Assembly: GCF_027920745.1 (NCBI RefSeq)
Contig: NZ_JAQIBB010000066.1
Location: 1 to 24,138 of the forward strand
Source: Gallibacterium faecale
GTDB lineage: Bacteria; Pseudomonadota; Gammaproteobacteria; Enterobacterales; Pasteurellaceae
Length of the DNA: 24,138 nucleotides
Reading direction: 5' to 3'
Part shown: positions 1-8,020 of the stretch, one piece after another
Layout: the number at the start of each line of letters is the position of its first letter
How positions within the stretch are numbered: position 1 is the first letter of the stretch
Notes under the pieces: model-generated
The model's input: only the letters and a program-made list of their open reading frames with translations
Told to the model about the DNA's origin: nothing
The model's database searches: none
Translations under genes and position numbers: made by a program

Positions 1-629
1 CTTAATGTATCTTCAAGATCACGTTCCGTAGCATTCATTTGTTGTTCAACAGCAAATAGACGTGCTTGTGCTTGTACGAATTCAGAGCGACGTCCCTCGT
101 CGTTATCTGCGATAGCTCCGATCTCTTGAATAATATTTTGTAAGCGAACTAACCCTCTGGACTGTGCTGAAATTGTATCTTTATATCGCAATGCCATTAA
201 ATAAAGTTCAGTCACTTTATAAGCTAAATTCTCTCTGGTTTCGTCATACTTATAACGTAACGATTCTTCGTTAGCACTTGAGTGTGCAATTTTTTTCTCA
301 ACAGCCCCAAAAGAGTAAATATTCATTGAAGCAGATACGCCGGGAGTAAATTTATGATCATTATTATCATTGTTATTGGATCTTGAATAATCATCTAAAG
401 ACTGGCGACCAAAAACTGAAAATGTTGGATAGTGACCTGAGATTGCCTGTTCTGTTTGGCTATGTGCAATCATTGTATTGGTTTGAGCTTCTAACAATTC
501 AGGATCTTTGGCAAATGTGTATGCAAGAATTCGTTTTAATTGCGTTTGTGAAGAGGAATAGCCATAAGTGATATGTGTGAAATATAAAAAGCACCCCAGT
601 ATGAAATAAAGAAAAGATTTATATTTCAT
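1..629 (-). CDS. TolC-family outer membrane efflux/secretion channel (5' part, cut by window edge)
   Basis: The minus-strand frame starts with ATG at 629, behind a GGGAG ribosome site, and stays open for 209 codons to the window edge, so the C-terminal half is missing. Residues 1-24 look like a signal peptide (MKYKSF, a hydrophobic stretch, then THITYG). The rest resembles the first repeat of TolC-like channels: a helix start (LKRILAYTFAKDPELLEAQ), a beta-strand zone with FTPGVSASMNIYSFGAVEKK, then long helices with DEGRRSEFVQAQARL. That last motif is frequent in the TolC members that serve type I secretion or adhesin export (LapE/AggA-like). Such proteins form a trimeric outer-membrane and periplasmic tunnel. 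The partner genes would lie left of the window, so the substrate cannot be told. Family assignment is good; the exact role is inference. Confidence 0.8.
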   Translation of the reverse strand, partial: MKYKSFLYFILGCFLYFTHITYGYSSSQTQLKRILAYTFAKDPELLEAQTNTMIAHSQTEQAISGHYPTFSVFGRQSLDDYSRSNNNDNNDHKFTPGVSASMNIYSFGAVEKKIAHSSANEESLRYKYDETRENLAYKVTELYLMALRYKDTISAQSRGLVRLQNIIQEIGAIADNDEGRRSEFVQAQARLFAVEQQMNATERDLEDTL

Positions 630-840
630 ATAAGCTCCCAAAATGTAAAGTTGTTTTTAATAGTTACAGTTATTTTCCTAAAACGAAAAGTTTTGAATTA
701 TAGGATAAAATTTATTTTATGCATACTTATTTTTTGAACACTATTTACATCAATGGTTACAGAATCAGAAGTATTGAGATCGTTATAGAGAATTATAAAA
801 TAACGTACAATTATCATTTAGGATGCAAGAAAAACTTTTT
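630..840. other. AT-rich intergenic region upstream of the tolC-like gene
   Basis: This is the 211-bp gap between the start of the tolC-like gene and the stop of maf, which are read in the same direction. It should hold the promoter of the tolC-like gene. On the minus strand it contains an ATGATAAT core near 810-820 that recalls a Fur half-site, but the flanks do not fit. I see no convincing coding sequence or strong hairpin. Confidence 0.4.
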
Positions 841-1422
841 TTATAGAATTTTTTGCTTAAATTGTTGTAATAACTGTGCGGTTTCAAATAATGGTAGCCC
901 CATTACGCCACTATAACTTCCAGTTAAATTCTCAATAAAGATTGCAGCTAATCCTTGAATGGCATATGCCCCTGCTTTATCTAATGGTTCACCGGTAGCG
1001 ATATAAGCTTTGATCTCAAGATCGGTCAGAGTTTTAAAAGTTACTTGGCTGCTTTGGAGATGATGCAGTAAACGGTGTTGATCAGAGATCGCAACAGCCG
1101 TGAGTACTTGATGTGTTTTTCCTGAAAGAGATTGTAACATCGAAAAAGCGTGTTCTTCGGAAGTAGGCTTACCTAGAATTTTTCCATCTAACGCAATACA
1201 GGTGTCTGCAGTGAGTAATGGGTATTGTTGTTTATCGGGGAATAATTGGCGGATCCGTTGATTTTTACTGATTGCCATCCGGCAAACATAATCTTGTGCC
1301 TTTTCTTGCGCTAAGGGTGTTTCATCAATTTCTGCTTTTAATACTTCAACAGTGAGTCCAATCTGTTGTAACAACTGTAAACGGCGAGGGCTGTTTGAGC
1401 CAAGGTAAATCTTTTTATCCAT
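841..1422 (-). CDS. maf: Maf-family nucleotide pyrophosphatase (YhdE type)
   Basis: This is a 193-residue cytoplasmic enzyme of the Maf/HAM1 fold. It hydrolyses non-canonical or excess nucleoside triphosphates; YhdE-type members act on dTTP and UTP and are linked to septum inhibition. The N-terminal SNSPRR motif (residues 9-14) is the family signature. TADT holds the catalytic Asp73, and LGKP supplies Lys85. The GEPLDKAGAYAIQG block and the GSYSGVMGLPL block near the C-terminus are also typical. A TTG codon 15 bp upstream is in frame, but I chose the ATG at 1422 because the protein then begins MDKKIYLGSNSPRR, as family members do, and GAGA lies about 11 bp before it. It is divergent from rmuC. 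The YhdE rather than YceF subtype is inferred from overall similarity. Confidence 0.92.
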   Translation of the reverse strand: MDKKIYLGSNSPRRLQLLQQIGLTVEVLKAEIDETPLAQEKAQDYVCRMAISKNQRIRQLFPDKQQYPLLTADTCIALDGKILGKPTSEEHAFSMLQSLSGKTHQVLTAVAISDQHRLLHHLQSSQVTFKTLTDLEIKAYIATGEPLDKAGAYAIQGLAAIFIENLTGSYSGVMGLPLFETAQLLQQFKQKIL

Positions 1423-1487
1423 AGATACTATTCTCAATTAGAAATGAGGTTGATATTGTAATCGCTGCGTCACTTTTCGCTAGCTTT

Positions 1488-1496
1488 TGTTATACT
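1488..1496 (+). promoter_or_regulatory. Candidate extended -10 promoter of rmuC
   Basis: TGT followed by TATACT (1491-1496) gives an extended -10 element 35 bp before the rmuC start. No good -35 hexamer is visible at 17 bp, which is usual for extended -10 promoters. Confidence 0.45.
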
Positions 1497-1530
1497 TAAC
1501 CGCTCGTGATAGTTAGATAAGAGAGTAATA

Positions 1531-2970
1531 ATGGAAACTGGATTTTACCTTGCAATAGCAGGATTAGGGCTAATTTGCATTGGATTATTAATTATCAATG
1601 TACAACGTAAGAAAACCGCAGAATTCTTTCAGTTGCAATATACACAAACTGCGGAAGAGTATAATAATTTATTGAAAAAAACAGAGTTGTTAAACGAACA
1701 GTATCAGGCAACGATACAAGAAAAAGTTCGATTACAAGCAGAAAAACAAGGGGTAGAAAATTTGCTGCAAGAGAAAAGTGGGCAACTTAATAAAAAAGAA
1801 ATGGTCGTGGTAGAATATCAGCAGCAAGTCACCCAACTTTCGCAACAATTAGCAACATTAGAAACCAGTTTAGCTGAAAAAGAGAAACACTTTAGGGAAC
1901 AACAGCAATTACTAGAAAATAATAAAAAACAATTAACATTGGAATTCCAGCAGTTAGCTAATCAAATCTTAGAAGAGAAGAGCCGTAGTTTTTCTCAATC
2001 GAATCAAACTGCTCTAGATACTTTATTAAAGCCGTTTAAAGAACAAATTGAGAGTTTTCAAAAGCGAGTTAATGAAGTTCATTCTGAAACATTACGTGGT
2101 AATGCGTCATTAGAGGCAGAATTAAAGAAAGTATTAGATATTGGCTTAAATATGTCGAAAGAGGCTAATAATTTAACGAATGCACTCAAAGGACAGAAAA
2201 AAGTGCTAGGTAATTGGGGAGAAATGCAATTAGAGAATGCATTACAGTCGGCCGGATTGATCGCGAATGAACATTATTTAGCACAAGCACATTTTAAAGA
2301 TAAAGAGGGAAATCACCGTTATCCTGATTTCTTGATTAAATTGCCAGATAATAAACATATAGTCATTGATTGTAAGGTGTCTTTAGTCGCTTATGAACAA
2401 GCGGTCGCCGCAACCGATGAACAGCAAGTTAATTTGCATCTACAAGAACATATTCAAGCGATTAAACAACATATTAAATCATTGTCAGATAAGGATTATA
2501 GCCATTTAGAGGGTATCCAGAGTCCAGACTTTGTATTGATGTTTATTCCAATTGAACCAGCATATATCGAAGCATTGAAACAAGATCCGAACTTATTTAA
2601 TAGTGCTTATGAGAAAAATATTGTATTTGTTTCTTATACGACCTTGATGCCAATCTTGCGTACGGTGGCGAACTTATGGCGCATTGAAAAAGGAAATCGA
2701 GAAGCTCGTGAGATTAGTGATAAAGCGGGTGATATTTATAACCAAGTCTGTATCGTAGCAGAGCGATTGCAAAAATTAGGTAATAACTTATCGAGTGTGA
2801 TGAAACAATATAACGATACAGTCACTTCATTTTCTGGACAACGAGGTTTATTTGGTAAGGTAGAGCGATTCCAAGCATTATCTACGAAAACTACAAAAAC
2901 GCTGCCTCCATTAGAAAATCTTACTGCAGATATTGAAGTTGAGCGGTTAAGGGAGATCGCAGGGGAATGA
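1531..2970 (+). CDS. rmuC: DNA recombination protein RmuC
   Basis: This 479-residue protein is close to the 475 of E. coli RmuC, a predicted membrane-anchored nuclease that limits recombination at inverted repeats. Residues about 4-24 form one hydrophobic N-terminal anchor. Residues about 25-190 are rich in Gln, Glu and Lys and should form a long coiled coil. The RmuC domain follows: the LGNWGEMQLE block near residue 228, then a PD-(D/E)xK-like core with PDF near 265 and IDCK ending near 281. The final part (VERFQALSTKTTKTL) is also typical. It has its own apparent extended -10 promoter. Its last 24 bp overlap the 3' end of ureD on the other strand, and no terminator is visible between the two. 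Confidence 0.93.
   Translation: METGFYLAIAGLGLICIGLLIINVQRKKTAEFFQLQYTQTAEEYNNLLKKTELLNEQYQATIQEKVRLQAEKQGVENLLQEKSGQLNKKEMVVVEYQQQVTQLSQQLATLETSLAEKEKHFREQQQLLENNKKQLTLEFQQLANQILEEKSRSFSQSNQTALDTLLKPFKEQIESFQKRVNEVHSETLRGNASLEAELKKVLDIGLNMSKEANNLTNALKGQKKVLGNWGEMQLENALQSAGLIANEHYLAQAHFKDKEGNHRYPDFLIKLPDNKHIVIDCKVSLVAYEQAVAATDEQQVNLHLQEHIQAIKQHIKSLSDKDYSHLEGIQSPDFVLMFIPIEPAYIEALKQDPNLFNSAYEKNIVFVSYTTLMPILRTVANLWRIEKGNREAREISDKAGDIYNQVCIVAERLQKLGNNLSSVMKQYNDTVTSFSGQRGLFGKVERFQALSTKTTKTLPPLENLTADIEVERLREIAGE
2397..2405 (+). other. DNA uptake signal core (ACAAGCGGT) in rmuC
   Basis: This is a perfect copy of the nine-base uptake signal core known from the Actinobacillus pleuropneumoniae-type Pasteurellaceae, followed by C as in the longer consensus. 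It lies inside rmuC. Confidence 0.55.
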
Positions 2971-3747
2971 TTCACATAAAGTTTCTCCTAATTGTAAAAA
3001 GAGTTTTTCTATTGTTTCTGCTTGGTGACCTAAGACTCGGAGGGTAAAGCCACCCTCATTTAATAGTGAAAACCCAATTAATAAATTAGGATCGGAAAAG
3101 GTTTGTTGTAATTCGGATAGTTGTTTTTTTAGTGTTAATGTTTCAACAGCCAGGTTTAAATAAATAAATGTACCTTGATGAGAAAAATCTTCCATCTGAC
3201 TTAATGCGGTAAGATCCATTTTTTTAGGGTGCCATTGGATCCGATCAAGTAGTAATGGGCGTTGCTGGTGTGTAATTTTTAAATAAGAAGAAAACGAACG
3301 AAAAGCAAACTTTTCTTGATTTAGCACACGGCCAATAGCAATAACTTCACCATAGATAAGTTGACTGTGATTGGCCATTTCTATTTGTGTGATCTGTTTG
3401 AATTCACTGTCTTTATGTAATACCAAAGGATGTGGTAAATAAAACAGACGACTATTTTCACCTAATATAAAGTGACTATGCTGTTCAGCCCATTCACCTA
3501 AATTCATTGATTGAACACGAGTAAATGCCTGAGTAGATAGGGCAAGATCGGTGTTTTTGGCTAATTGAATTTGTATTGATAAGCGATCTCCAGCTAATAA
3601 ACCTGGAGATGAACTCATTTGAATTGCTTTTAATTGATGATGACTTGGTAGGGTCAGTAATTTAAAAGGTGGTGATACAAAACAATTATCTAATTGAGTT
3701 GTTTTGGCTTTAGTTAATTTAGTTGAAAGAATGAGCTGACTTTGCAT
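2947..3747 (-). CDS. ureD: Urease accessory protein UreD (UreH)
   Basis: This 266-residue protein is the scaffold that binds apo-urease first and recruits UreF and UreG for nickel insertion. Length and blocks fit UreD: SSPGLLAGDRL (residues about 46-56) is the usual GG(L/I)xxGD-like turn, followed by ALSTQAFTRVQ and the LPHPLVLHKDSEFKQ block. GEVIAIGRVLNQEKFAF lies mid-protein. It is the last gene of the urease set, four bases after the ureG stop, with a GGTGAG ribosome site overlapping the end of ureG. Its 3' end overlaps rmuC by 24 bp in convergent orientation. Cytoplasmic. Confidence 0.92.
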   Translation of the reverse strand: MQSQLILSTKLTKAKTTQLDNCFVSPPFKLLTLPSHHQLKAIQMSSSPGLLAGDRLSIQIQLAKNTDLALSTQAFTRVQSMNLGEWAEQHSHFILGENSRLFYLPHPLVLHKDSEFKQITQIEMANHSQLIYGEVIAIGRVLNQEKFAFRSFSSYLKITHQQRPLLLDRIQWHPKKMDLTALSQMEDFSHQGTFIYLNLAVETLTLKKQLSELQQTFSDPNLLIGFSLLNEGGFTLRVLGHQAETIEKLFLQLGETLCESFPCDLP

Positions 3748-3751
3748 AGGG

Positions 3752-4387
3752 TTATCTCACCAGACTAATTGGGTCGTCTTTGTTTTGTAGTAAAGCATAT
3801 TTTTCGATCCAGCCAATAACACCATCTAAATGATGTTTTTTCATTAGATTGGTGAAGATAAATGGTTGACCTTGACGCATTCTGCGTGCATCACGTTCCA
3901 TAATTGATAGATCGGCGCCAACGTAAGGTGCTAAATCAATTTTATTAATTACTAACAAATCGGAACGTGTAATTCCTGGCCCACCCTTGCGGGGAATTTT
4001 TTCTCCTTGAGCAACATCAATGACAAAAATAGTTACATCAGCTAAATCAGGGCTGAATGTAGCAGATAAGTTATCACCACCAGACTCAATAAAAATAATT
4101 TCTACATCAGGGAAACGAGCGACCATTTCATCAACAGCTTCAAGATTCATCGAAGCATCTTCCCGAATAGCTGTATGTGGGCAACCTCCTGTTTCTACGC
4201 CCATAATTCTTTCTGGCGGTAATAAACTATTTTTGGTAAGAAATTCAGCATCTTCTTGGGTATAGATATCGTTAGTAATGACAGCAACGCTGTATTTATT
4301 AGCAATTTCTCGAGTTAAACATTCAATTAGCGCTGTCTTTCCTGAGCCGACTGGGCCTGCGACACCAATTTTGATATATTTTCGCAT
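3752..4387 (-). CDS. ureG: Urease accessory GTPase UreG
   Basis: UreG is a SIMIBI-class GTPase that carries nickel and uses GTP hydrolysis to load it into urease. The 211-residue protein has the P-loop GPVGSGKT (residues 11-18), the metal-binding Cys-Pro-His (69-71) in VETGGCPHTAIRED, the ESGGDN block (101-106), and the guanine-recognition motif NKID (148-151). It lacks the long His-rich N-terminus that some UreG proteins carry, so nickel storage probably rests on UreE. It sits between ureF and ureD in the usual order. Confidence 0.97.
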   Translation of the reverse strand: MRKYIKIGVAGPVGSGKTALIECLTREIANKYSVAVITNDIYTQEDAEFLTKNSLLPPERIMGVETGGCPHTAIREDASMNLEAVDEMVARFPDVEIIFIESGGDNLSATFSPDLADVTIFVIDVAQGEKIPRKGGPGITRSDLLVINKIDLAPYVGADLSIMERDARRMRQGQPFIFTNLMKKHHLDGVIGWIEKYALLQNKDDPISLVR

Positions 4388-4423
4388 AGTTCTTTAAATT
4401 CCTTATGTTGATTAATTTAATGA

Positions 4424-5119
4424 TTAGGACATATATAAGCGACTATAAAGTTGTTCATGTTGCATTGCTCTAATATCATTAGCAATTGTTGCACTCCCAA
4501 GCCATTCCAAATCAGGATTCTGACTTTTAGTTACCGCTTGTATAATGATAGGACGCAATTCAACTAAAATATCTTGTCCATCCATTTGACTAAGTGGAAT
4601 TAATTTCACTCCGTTTGTGACTGTTCCTACAATCGTATTGTAATAAAACGCATATAACGTATCTGCTTTGTTAATATTTGCAGCTGCTGCAATCATGCCA
4701 AAGATAACTGGATAAAATCCTTTGCATTGTTGTTGCTGAATGGATTGATAAAATTGATGTAATAAAGGGTGTGATTGATATCGAATAAAGATTTTAAGTA
4801 AACGGGTACCTAATTTGAAACTTCCCTCTCTACTTTCTCGAGCGATTTTGCTTGCAGCTAGCATTTGATCTAATTCAAGCAGCTGGTTGAGATTTTGTTG
4901 TTGCATTGCATCGAACGCTAATGAACAGTATGCACCATCATTGTAAACCCAATTTTGTTGTAATTGGGTAATCACATATTCAGCTAAGGTTGTTTTATCA
5001 TAAACCTTTTGTTGCTGAACAAACGTTTCTAATCCATTGGAATGATTAAAACCACCAATAGGCAAAGTTGGATCAACTAAATGTAGGAGCATACCAAGTT
5101 GTTCTAATGTTTGTGCCAC
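4424..5119 (-). CDS. ureF: Urease accessory protein UreF
   Basis: UreF bridges UreD-bound apo-urease and UreG, and acts on the timing of GTP hydrolysis. The protein has 231 residues and is all-alpha. It shows the typical LVDPTLPIGGFNHSNGLET opening (residues 14-32), RESREGSFKLGTRLL in the middle, and GTVTNGVKLIPLSQMDGQ later. The start is GTG at 5119, inside the end of ureE (16-bp overlap), with GGAG from the ureE coding region acting as ribosome site about 7 bp before it. An ATG nine codons later would cut into the conserved opening, so GTG is preferred. The overlap suggests translational coupling with ureE. Confidence 0.94.
   Translation of the reverse strand: MAQTLEQLGMLLHLVDPTLPIGGFNHSNGLETFVQQQKVYDKTTLAEYVITQLQQNWVYNDGAYCSLAFDAMQQQNLNQLLELDQMLAASKIARESREGSFKLGTRLLKIFIRYQSHPLLHQFYQSIQQQQCKGFYPVIFGMIAAAANINKADTLYAFYYNTIVGTVTNGVKLIPLSQMDGQDILVELRPIIIQAVTKSQNPDLEWLGSATIANDIRAMQHEQLYSRLYMS
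4533..4541 (-). other. DNA uptake signal core (ACAAGCGGT) in ureF
   Basis: On the minus strand this reads ACAAGCGGT, a second perfect copy of the A. pleuropneumoniae-type core. It lies within ureF. Confidence 0.55.
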
Positions 5120-5640
5120 AATCCATCTCCATGTTGGTGATAACCTGCTGTATGGTAATGTCCTTGAGCCGAATTTGCGCGTAGCGCTTGACTTAGCCGG
5201 CGTTGCTCCTGTTTAGGGGCAAAACCAGCTGCAGATAGCCATTCAAACATTGGTTTATCATAAGGTAATAAGATTTCATCGCCATCTAAAAAAAGAGGCG
5301 AGTGTTTATTCCCAATTTCATAACAGGCTCTTGCCATTTCAGGTAATGTTTTGGGAGATAATACAATGACTTCCGAAGGGATAATCTCAATTGCAATAAC
5401 AAGACTATCATTGATAAACACAACATCATGATGTTGTAATCGCTGACCTTCTTTAAGTAAACGAAATGCAATCTCTCTATTCCCCTTACTGGTTTTGCGT
5501 AAAATATTGCGTTCACTTTCAAACCATTGTATTGGCACATAATCAATACTCTGTTGAGTAATTTTTCCTTCTTTTTTTAAATCTTCTAATTTACCGAAGA
5601 TTTGTTCCATGATAGGTAAAATAGGTGTCAATATTTGCAT
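5104..5640 (-). CDS. ureE: Urease nickel metallochaperone UreE
   Basis: UreE is a dimeric cytoplasmic nickel chaperone that passes nickel to UreG. The 178-residue protein has an N-terminal peptide-binding domain and a central metal domain with the conserved His113 in IGNKHSPLFLDGDEI, matching the nickel-binding histidine of Klebsiella UreE. Its tail is His-rich: residues 161, 163, 168, 170, 176 and 178 are His. This is a modest nickel-storage tail compared with Klebsiella. The start ATG at 5640 is preceded by GAGA. The gene lies 12 bp after ureC, and its last codons overlap ureF. Confidence 0.95.
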   Translation of the reverse strand: MQILTPILPIMEQIFGKLEDLKKEGKITQQSIDYVPIQWFESERNILRKTSKGNREIAFRLLKEGQRLQHHDVVFINDSLVIAIEIIPSEVIVLSPKTLPEMARACYEIGNKHSPLFLDGDEILLPYDKPMFEWLSAAGFAPKQEQRRLSQALRANSAQGHYHTAGYHQHGDGLWHKH

Positions 5641-5652
5641 AATTTTCTCGAA

Positions 5653-7374
5653 TTAGAATAAAAAATAACGTTGAGCTAAAGGAACTCGTTCAGCTGGCTC
5701 ACAAGTAATATGTTGTCCATTGACACGTACCTCATAGCGTTCGGGATCTACCGTAATAATTGGTGTGGCATCATTTAGCACTAAATCTTTTTTACTAACA
5801 TTGCGACAGCCTTTAACGACTAAGGTTTGTTTATGTAGCCCTAATCGTTCTTTAAGATGTTCTTGAGCAGCAGCTTGAGAAATGAAAAGTACTGCGCTAT
5901 TCGTATTGGCTTGGCCAAATGCACCAAACATAGGGCGATAAAATACGGGTTGTGGGGTTGGAATAGAAGCATTTGGATCCCCCATTTTGGCATAATTGAT
6001 AAAACCTTTTTTAATCACACATTCCGGTTTTACACCAAAGAAAGCGGGTTTCCATAAAACAATATCTGCTAATTTTCCAACTTCTAAAGAGCCGACATAA
6101 TGCTGAATACCATGGGCGATCGCTGGGTTGATCGTATATTTAGCGATATAACGTTTAATGCGAAAATTATCTGAATCAGGATCTTCTGGCAATGCACCAC
6201 GTTGAGTTTTCATTTTGTCTGCGGTTTGCCAAGTACGTGTAATGACTTCTCCTACACGTCCCATTGCTTGAGAGTCTGAACTCATAATAGAGAAGACGCC
6301 CATGTCATGTAAAATATCTTCTGCAGCGATAGTTTCAGGTCTAATTCTACTATCTGCAAATGCAACATCTTCAGGAACACGCTTGTCCAAATGATGGCAA
6401 ACCATCAACATATCTAGATGTTCATCAATGGTATTAATAGTAAATGGACGAGTTGGATTAGTTGATGCGGGTAAAACATTAGGATACATTGCTGCTTTGA
6501 TTATATCTGGTGCGTGTCCACCACCAGCACCTTCTGTGTGAAAAGTATGAATAACTCTGCCATTAATTGCTTTCATGGTATCTTCTAAAAAGCCGTTTTC
6601 ATTGAGAGTATCAGTATGAATGGCGACTTGAACATCCATTTCATCAGCGACAGTTAAAGCAGCATCAATAACAGCTTGGGTTGCACCCCAGTCTTCATGA
6701 ATTTTTAATCCTAATGCACCCGCTTTAATTTGTTCTCTTAGTGGTTCAAGAGAGGAACAATTACCTTTACCAAAGAAGCCGATATTGACTGGTAAAGCTT
6801 CAGCTGCTTTCAGCATGTGTTCAATATTCCATGCACCCGGCGTACAGGTTGTGGCATGAGTGCCATCTGCTGGGCCTGTGCCACCGCCAATCATGGTGGT
6901 GATACCATTCTCAATAGCATGTTGCGCTTGTTGTGGACAGATAAAATGAATGTGGGTATCAATGCCTCCTGCAGTAGCAATAAGATGGGCTCCGTTATGG
7001 ACTTCGGTACTCGCGCCAATGATCATATTTGGGGTAACATTATCCATGGTATCTGGATTACCTGCTTGACCGATACCAACAATATAACCATCTCTAATAC
7101 CAATGTCTGCTTTAATAATACCTAATTTGGCATCAATAATAATGACGTTAGTAATAACCAGATCTAATACATTAGGATTATCGCGGGTAACAGTACTTGA
7201 TTGAGCCATACCATCACGTACACTTTTCCCACCACCAAACTTACATTCATCTCCTTTGGTGAGAAAATCTTTTTCGATAGTCGCCCATAAATTGGTATCG
7301 CCTAAACGTATTTTATCGCCAAGCGTCGGACCATATGTTGCAACATATTGTTGTCGTGTCATTGTCAATGCCAT
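5653..7374 (-). CDS. ureC: Urease alpha subunit UreC (catalytic)
   Basis: This is the catalytic subunit of urease, which hydrolyses urea to ammonia and carbamate at a di-nickel site in the cytoplasm. The protein has 573 residues, as expected for separate-subunit ureases. All active-site residues are present: His141 and His143 (DTHIHF), Lys224 (GLKIHEDWG, carbamylated in the family), His253, His279 (HTFHTEGAGGGHAPD), the mobile-flap Cys326 and His327 (MVCHH), and Asp367 (SSDSQAMGR). Each sits 7 residues later than in Klebsiella UreC. The gene follows ureB after 3 bp and precedes ureE in the canonical order. Nothing suggests loss of function. Confidence 0.99.
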   Translation of the reverse strand: MALTMTRQQYVATYGPTLGDKIRLGDTNLWATIEKDFLTKGDECKFGGGKSVRDGMAQSSTVTRDNPNVLDLVITNVIIIDAKLGIIKADIGIRDGYIVGIGQAGNPDTMDNVTPNMIIGASTEVHNGAHLIATAGGIDTHIHFICPQQAQHAIENGITTMIGGGTGPADGTHATTCTPGAWNIEHMLKAAEALPVNIGFFGKGNCSSLEPLREQIKAGALGLKIHEDWGATQAVIDAALTVADEMDVQVAIHTDTLNENGFLEDTMKAINGRVIHTFHTEGAGGGHAPDIIKAAMYPNVLPASTNPTRPFTINTIDEHLDMLMVCHHLDKRVPEDVAFADSRIRPETIAAEDILHDMGVFSIMSSDSQAMGRVGEVITRTWQTADKMKTQRGALPEDPDSDNFRIKRYIAKYTINPAIAHGIQHYVGSLEVGKLADIVLWKPAFFGVKPECVIKKGFINYAKMGDPNASIPTPQPVFYRPMFGAFGQANTNSAVLFISQAAAQEHLKERLGLHKQTLVVKGCRNVSKKDLVLNDATPIITVDPERYEVRVNGQHITCEPAERVPLAQRYFLF

Positions 7375-7377
7375 AAT

Positions 7378-7689
7378 TTAATCCTCCAACTTGCCATTAA
7401 CCAGATTATGGAAACCATAAATCATTCGATTACCCCCAAAAGAAACTAATTCTACCTGTTTGGCCTCACCTGGCTCAAAACGAACTGCATTACCCGAAGG
7501 AACATTTAAGCGCATACCATAAGCTAAAGCACGCTCGAATTGTAAGGCGTTATTCGTTTCATAAAAATGATAGTGTGAACCAACTTGAATAGGTCTATCA
7601 CCTGTATTTACGACATCGATGGTAACTGTTTTACGATTTTGATTGATAATAATATCCCCTTGTGCGAGTTGATATTCTCCAGGAATCAT
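7378..7689 (-). CDS. ureB: Urease beta subunit UreB
   Basis: This is the small structural subunit of the urease heterotrimer, with no catalytic residues. Two ATG codons stand in tandem (7692 and 7689). The second is the better start because AAGGAG then lies at a normal distance and the protein begins MIPGEYQLAQGDI, like known UreB proteins. It is 103 residues long and contains VGSHYHFYETNNALQF and the GMRLNVPSGNAVRFEPG block that define the family. It is 9 bp after ureA and 3 bp before ureC. Confidence 0.97.
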   Translation of the reverse strand: MIPGEYQLAQGDIIINQNRKTVTIDVVNTGDRPIQVGSHYHFYETNNALQFERALAYGMRLNVPSGNAVRFEPGEAKQVELVSFGGNRMIYGFHNLVNGKLED

Positions 7690-7701
7690 CATTGCTCCTT
7701 A

Positions 7702-8004
7702 TTAACGAATTGGATTATGTACAGTAACGAGTTTAGTTCCGTCAGGAAATGTTGCTTCAATTTGTACCTCATGGATCATTTCTGCAACACCTTCCATGAC
7801 GTCATCAGAACTGAGCAATGTTGCACCATATTGCATTACTTCAGCGACGGTCATCCCATCTCTTGCGGCTTCCTGTAAGTGGCTGGCAATATAGGCGATG
7901 GCCTCTGGATAATTTAGTTTTAATCCTCGCGCTTTGCGTTTTGCTGCTAACTCTCCCGCAAGAAATAGCATAAGTTTTTCTTGTTCCCTTGATGTTAAGT
8001 GCAT
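7702..8004 (-). CDS. ureA: Urease gamma subunit UreA
   Basis: This is the third structural subunit of urease. It is 100 residues long when started at ATG 8004, where an AGGAGA ribosome site lies 8-9 bp upstream and the protein begins MHLTSREQEKLMLFLAGELA, as in the family. An in-frame ATG eight codons upstream lacks such support. Family blocks seen are LNYPEAIAYI, GMTVAEVMQYG and the C-terminal LVTVHNPI. It begins 16 bp after the urtE stop, so urea import and urease genes look like one transcript. Confidence 0.97.
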   Translation of the reverse strand: MHLTSREQEKLMLFLAGELAAKRKARGLKLNYPEAIAYIASHLQEAARDGMTVAEVMQYGATLLSSDDVMEGVAEMIHEVQIEATFPDGTKLVTVHNPIR

Positions 8005-8020
8005 AATAGTGTTCTCCTGT

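Noticed and set aside
383..571. A 62-codon plus-strand frame near the left end
   Set aside because: It is antisense to the clear TolC-family coding sequence.
785..822. Fur box upstream of the tolC-like gene
   Set aside because: Only the ATGATAAT core fits; about half of the 19-bp consensus matches, which is near what AT-rich DNA gives by chance.
719..916. A 65-codon plus-strand frame in the gap before maf
   Set aside because: It runs into the 3' end of maf antisense, has no ribosome site and has an unnatural Cys/Asn-rich composition.
5286..7125. Open frames of 66-102 codons on either strand inside ureE and ureC
   Set aside because: They are shadows of fully conserved urease genes and show no ribosome sites or recognisable protein sequence.
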